Notes under the pieces: generated by a model
Databases searched by the model: none
Told to the model about the DNA's origin: nothing
Seen by the model: only the letters and a program-made list of their open reading frames with translations
Program-made: the position numbers and the translations under genes
Assembly (NCBI RefSeq): GCF_000003605.2
Contig: NW_003140813.1
Location: 594,241-604,829, forward strand
Origin: Saccoglossus kowalevskii
Lineage: Eukaryota > Hemichordata > Enteropneusta > Harrimaniidae
Length of the DNA: 10,589 nt
Reading direction: 5' to 3'
Part shown: piece after piece, positions 7,681-10,589 of the stretch
Layout of the letters: every line of letters begins with the position of its first letter
Numbering within the stretch: position 1 is the stretch's first letter

Positions 7681-8450
7681 AACTTAGTTAGTATTCAGTG
7701 TAATAGTCTTAAATTCTCACTATTAATTGTCAGTAGCTGATTAAATAGTTGAAAAAATATGTGAAACAAAATGCATTTTCTGAATGTGTTTGACTTCTCT
7801 GAAACATCTTTTAATTCAATGTGAACTATTGATCTAAAGTGGAACACCTACCGGGTACTTCAAAAGTAGAAAGTATCACGTTTTTACAAGTCGATTTATA
7901 ATCTAACATGTTGGTATAGGACATGTCTGTATTAAAATTTATTAAAGTTTATTTTCTCAAAAAGCAGCCATTGTTCTATTTAATTGATGACCATGCCATC
8001 CAACCAAGTTGACTTTAAAATAGCTTTCAAAAAGTAAAAAAACAAAGGCTTTATCAAATATATATATTTTCATGTCAACAAACAGTTTTTTTCAGAGTGG
8101 TTATTCTGTTGGACATCCAGGTATTTTTTTTTTATTTTGACTCCTTTCATTTGTTGCTAGTGACACAGGTGTAGATGATTTGAAATATTACATCTCCAAG
8201 CTGTTATTATAGACCATACAATTTTATCATAAATATTGCAAGCAAACGGTACTTTCCATATGAAGTGTATAAAGTTAGTTAGTGGGTATAAATAATATAA
8301 CATGTGTGACGTTTCTTATTATCTGAACATTTGGGTGAACGTAAAAACTATAACTTTATTCCTTATCTCTTTTAAGCCAGGCACCTTCTGGTATTCCATT
8401 TTAGACTCTGTTTAAATCTTCCCTCAAATAAACATAGTGTTCCATACATG
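7681..8450 (+). other. Probable lipin 3' UTR
   Basis: AT-rich non-coding sequence follows the stop codon. Possible poly(A) signals are ATTAAA at 7931-7936 and 7941-7946 and the first canonical AATAAA at 8427-8432. Which is used cannot be seen from sequence, so the end of the UTR is uncertain. No other gene is recognised in the stretch. Confidence 0.5.
8427..8432 (+). terminator. Candidate poly(A) signal AATAAA of lipin
   Basis: This is the first canonical AATAAA after the lipin stop, followed within 30 bases by a T/G-containing stretch. Earlier ATTAAA variants at 7931 and 7941 compete with it. Confidence 0.4.
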
Positions 8451-8668
8451 AAATTAGTGTACGTTTTCCAGAAAAAGTATGATAATATACCTCTATGTAA
8501 ATTGCAAGAGTTCCTGATATTGAATTTAACAGTTAGGTGCATTTTATATTAAACTAGATAGACATCCACCATGTTTTACTGTTCTTCTATTAGTGATTGA
8601 CTAGCAGATATTAAGAAATTACATAATTACTGCGTGTATAACTACACAAGACAATGATCTGTTAAAGG

Positions 8669-8694
8669 TAAATAAATAAATAAATAATAATAAT
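8669..8694 (+). repeat. AAAT/AAT microsatellite
   Basis: About five AAAT units pass into AAT units. It contains overlapping AATAAA hexamers that could act as a distal poly(A) signal but are more simply a microsatellite. Confidence 0.85.
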
Positions 8695-8710
8695 ATTTTT
8701 ATACATAATG

Positions 8711-8748
8711 ATAGTGATACAATGCATTATATGTATAGTGATACAATG
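8711..8748 (+). repeat. 14-bp direct repeat ATAGTGATACAATG, two copies
   Basis: Identical copies lie at 8711-8724 and 8735-8748, separated by 10 bases. The spacer is AT-rich. This is a small local duplication of no evident function. Confidence 0.85.
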
Positions 8749-8766
8749 TAAAAGTACAGTATAAGT

Positions 8767-8779
8767 GGGGGGGGGGGGG
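8767..8779 (+). repeat. Poly-G run (13 G)
   Basis: Thirteen consecutive G, followed by AAGGG. It is similar in length to the G-run at 9626-9638 but has no neighbouring 29-bp core. Confidence 0.9.
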
Positions 8780-9598
8780 AAGGGTATGCTAAGGATATCC
8801 TAACCTAAGTTTTGTAAGTAAAAGCTTATTCGAAATGTTTCATAGCTTGAATTTTTAGGAAGCTAAATTATTAGTGAAAAAAGCTGTGAAAAACATCACC
8901 TGCAGGAAGTTGCATTGACCTTATTTTAAGTCCCTCAAATTGTTAGTGAAAACTGTGTATAAACCAACATGTCTGATAGCATCTGTCTGATGGGGATTAC
9001 ACACCCGTATATAAGAAATTAAATGGTACTGAATTTAAATTGAAGAATTTGACACATGACAGAGTAAATATGTAAACATATTTTATTGCTAATGTTGCAG
9101 AATTTGAGCAGTACTAATTTGATTTCCCAAAACATTGAAAAAGTACTTTGAGAATCTTATATACCCCAATCTGTTATTGGACTGTTTAACAGTCGTCTCA
9201 AATTTGTGTCATTTGGATAATTTCTGTGAAATTAGGATTACAAAATACACAAGCTCTCAGGATGTTTTATTTATTTTTATTTTATTTTAAACCCACTCCA
9301 CTTCAGACTAACTTGCCAAACTGGGATTGTTTCAAGAAAAATTGTGTAAATATTATTTTATTATATTATATTTCAAGAATTTGTTTTATTGTTCTACTTT
9401 TTCAGATAATAGTACTAAATTTTATTTTCATCATTAATAGATAATAGACTAAATTTGAATTGATTTATGATGCCATTTGCAACATGTAAGATTATGTTCA
9501 TTGTGTGCGCTCTTCCCTTCCGAGCTTATTTTTTTTTCTTTGTAATAGTAACATTATGACTATGATAACATGTTTCTGTACCGGTATGAATGATTTGA

Positions 9599-9720
9599 TA
9601 AGGGATTGGTCAGTTACTTCGGCCTGGGGGGGGGGGGGTCCGCAGATTCCATTTTGCCAGCTGTAAATCTCAGTTGACCCACCCCCTATCAAATAAAAAA
9701 AAAAGTGGGTGACCCCCCCA
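9599..9720 (-). repeat. Dispersed repeat, inverted copy with G-run
   Basis: 9599-9627 is the exact reverse complement of 1313-1341 and runs directly into 13 G at 9626-9638, mirroring the C-rich side of the left copy. Beyond it, CCCACCCCC and a second GGGTGACCCCCCC (about 9706-9718) flank an A-run, so the element seems to extend to about 9720. The interior differs from the left copy; only the end and the C-rich character are shared. Confidence 0.7.
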
Positions 9721-9884
9721 ACATATATTTTAAAACTTAAAACATGCCTACCCCCCCTAAAAAAAAACCAAAGAAACATTAACAGTTTTGGCTCTGACAT
9801 GATTACAAAATGTATTATATGTGCAATGAAAATATCATGGTTTGCCATAATTTTGACATAATTTTTAGCGTTTCCATTTAATAG

Positions 9885-10175
9885 GCCTTAGGAGGGGAGG
9901 GGCAGCATAAAGCCGAAAAACGACTACAGAAAAGGCTGCAGGAAAGAAGGAAATCTATGCTGCTAAAGATAGTAAATAAAAGCAAAACTATGGAGTACTC
10001 ACTCGATAAATGCCCTTATAAGATAGGAAAAGAGGATTTGAATCTAGGCGGTTTGAACTCTTTGAAAACTAATTCGGATTTAAAATATCTTTCATATCTT
10101 ATAGACCAGGAAAGCTTTACACCCGAAGCACAATCTGTGCTTATGAAAACAAAGGAAACTTTGATTTTTGCTTAA
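9885..10175 (+). CDS. Orphan terminal exon of an unrecognised protein
   Basis: The frame is open from 9885 to TAA at 10173-10175 (96 residues). An in-frame TAG at 9882-9884 ends in AG after TTTCCATTTAATAG, as expected of a splice acceptor, so this reads as a last exon rather than a whole gene; a first Met exists only at 9957. The start is strongly basic (KAEKRLQKRLQERRKS, likely helical or coiled coil), followed by a charged mixed region. I do not recognise the family. Lipin's last donor (phase 2) spliced here would hit a stop within two codons, so it is not a simple alternative lipin end. The parent gene's earlier exons are not visible, and it may be a duplicated or transposed fragment. Confidence 0.5.
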   Translation, partial: ALGGEGQHKAEKRLQKRLQERRKSMLLKIVNKSKTMEYSLDKCPYKIGKEDLNLGGLNSLKTNSDLKYLSYLIDQESFTPEAQSVLMKTKETLIFA

Positions 10176-10589
10176 ATTTGTGTTGGATTTTGGTATTTTA
10201 CAGAGCAAAATATGCATATTTAAAAGACAAAAAAACTATTTATTTATTTTTTCATCATTTATTTTAATTTATATATCAGCATTTTCACAAAGTTAACTTT
10301 TTTGATTTGCTGAACAAAAACTGTCACTTCTCTTTGTACTAATTGCTGTGTTGTCTTTCCGTCTCCTGTTATAATTGGATAAATCCAGTAAATATCTTAT
10401 ACAATGGTGACTTCAGACTTTAAATGAAATAATCTGATATCAGCAGCACATGGACTTGGGATATGTTTAAAACTTAACTGTATAATTGGGGTTCTAGCTG
10501 CATTGCATAATCTGTTAGTTATTTGGCAACTTTAACCTCCAAATATTTAGCCTATAACATTTAACATATAACAAATTTATATGATGAAC
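10088..10589 (+). repeat. Right copy of the direct duplication
   Basis: This is the counterpart of 599-1091 in the same orientation. It covers the last 29 codons or so of the orphan exon and at least 410 bases of 3' flank, running to the window end. The copies look about 95 percent alike by eye outside a 12-bp indel and an A-rich indel, and become less alike in the last 40 bases. The coding part here is the intact version. Confidence 0.85.

Larger units (their letters stand above)
8451..9598. other. AT-rich intergenic stretch, no gene seen
   Basis: I see no exon here. It holds an (AAAT)n/(AAT)n microsatellite at about 8669-8694, a spaced 14-bp direct repeat at 8711-8748 and a 13-G run at 8767-8779. 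The remainder, including the very AT-rich 9240-9440, is featureless. Short open frames in it have the low-complexity Phe/Ile/Leu composition of chance frames. Confidence 0.6.

Noticed and set aside
8669-8694. Multiple AATAAA poly(A) signals
   Set aside because: They arise from a microsatellite and lie about 1 kb past the stop with a better candidate upstream.
9226-9444. 72-codon plus-strand open frame rich in Phe/Ile/Leu that looks membrane-like
   Set aside because: The composition follows directly from TTTAT-rich DNA; there is no splice or start context.
9498-9848. 116-codon minus-strand open frame, the longest in the window
   Set aside because: It is composed of the G-run, the A-runs and the dispersed repeat; the residues are low-complexity Gly/Pro/Phe stretches with no domain.
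9885-10175. Alternative last exon of lipin
   Set aside because: The last lipin donor is phase 2; joined to 9885 it gives a stop after two codons. Phase 0 joins from earlier exons would delete part of the catalytic domain or C-terminus.

Overview
The window is animal nuclear DNA. It is AT-rich, genes are split by GT-AG introns, and untranslated sequence is littered with small non-autonomous repeats. The only gene that can be named with confidence is a lipin (Mg2+-dependent phosphatidate phosphatase). Eight consecutive plus-strand exons between 1563 and 7680 encode its C-terminal half, 423 readable residues that end at a natural TAA. The compact introns, poly-C/poly-G-associated dispersed repeats and TA-flanked foldback elements would fit a marine invertebrate, most likely a mollusc such as a bivalve. 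That placement is inference from general character, not a database match.

Layout. 1-598: no recognisable exon, but relatively CpG-rich, with a few short palindromes. 599 to about 1091: a partial, diverged copy of a sequence that recurs in the same orientation at 10088-10589. About 1217-1341: a C-run, two tandem 31-bp units and a 29-bp core that recurs inverted at 9599-9627. 1563-7680: lipin exons. Their introns hold two copies of a TA-flanked inverted-repeat element (2278-2485 and 5387-5577), a degenerate tRNA-like segment (about 3394-3460), a perfect 20-bp palindrome with a nearby hairpin (3682-3795), and a small family of direct and inverted motifs (6862-7020). 7681 to about 8450: lipin 3' UTR with candidate poly(A) signals. 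About 8450-9598: AT-rich intergenic sequence with a microsatellite and a G-run. 9885-10175: an isolated open exon ending in TAA, preceded by a splice acceptor, of unrecognised product. Its end and 3' flank form the right-hand copy of the duplication.

Biology. Lipins dephosphorylate phosphatidate to diacylglycerol at the ER membrane, and some also act as nuclear transcriptional co-regulators. The exons here carry the conserved middle segment with GGKYYNW, a polybasic and proline-directed linker, the whole HAD-like catalytic core (DIDGT, the motif II serine, the GNKIND motif) and the C-terminal WRHPL tryptophan motif. The N-terminal lipin domain must lie upstream of the window. The downstream orphan exon and the 599-1091 copy suggest a local duplication of the 3' end of a neighbouring or transposed gene. 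The duplication now brackets the lipin C-terminal exons in direct orientation. I found no sign of a novel multi-gene system. The points of interest are the duplication, the orphan exon and the repeat families.
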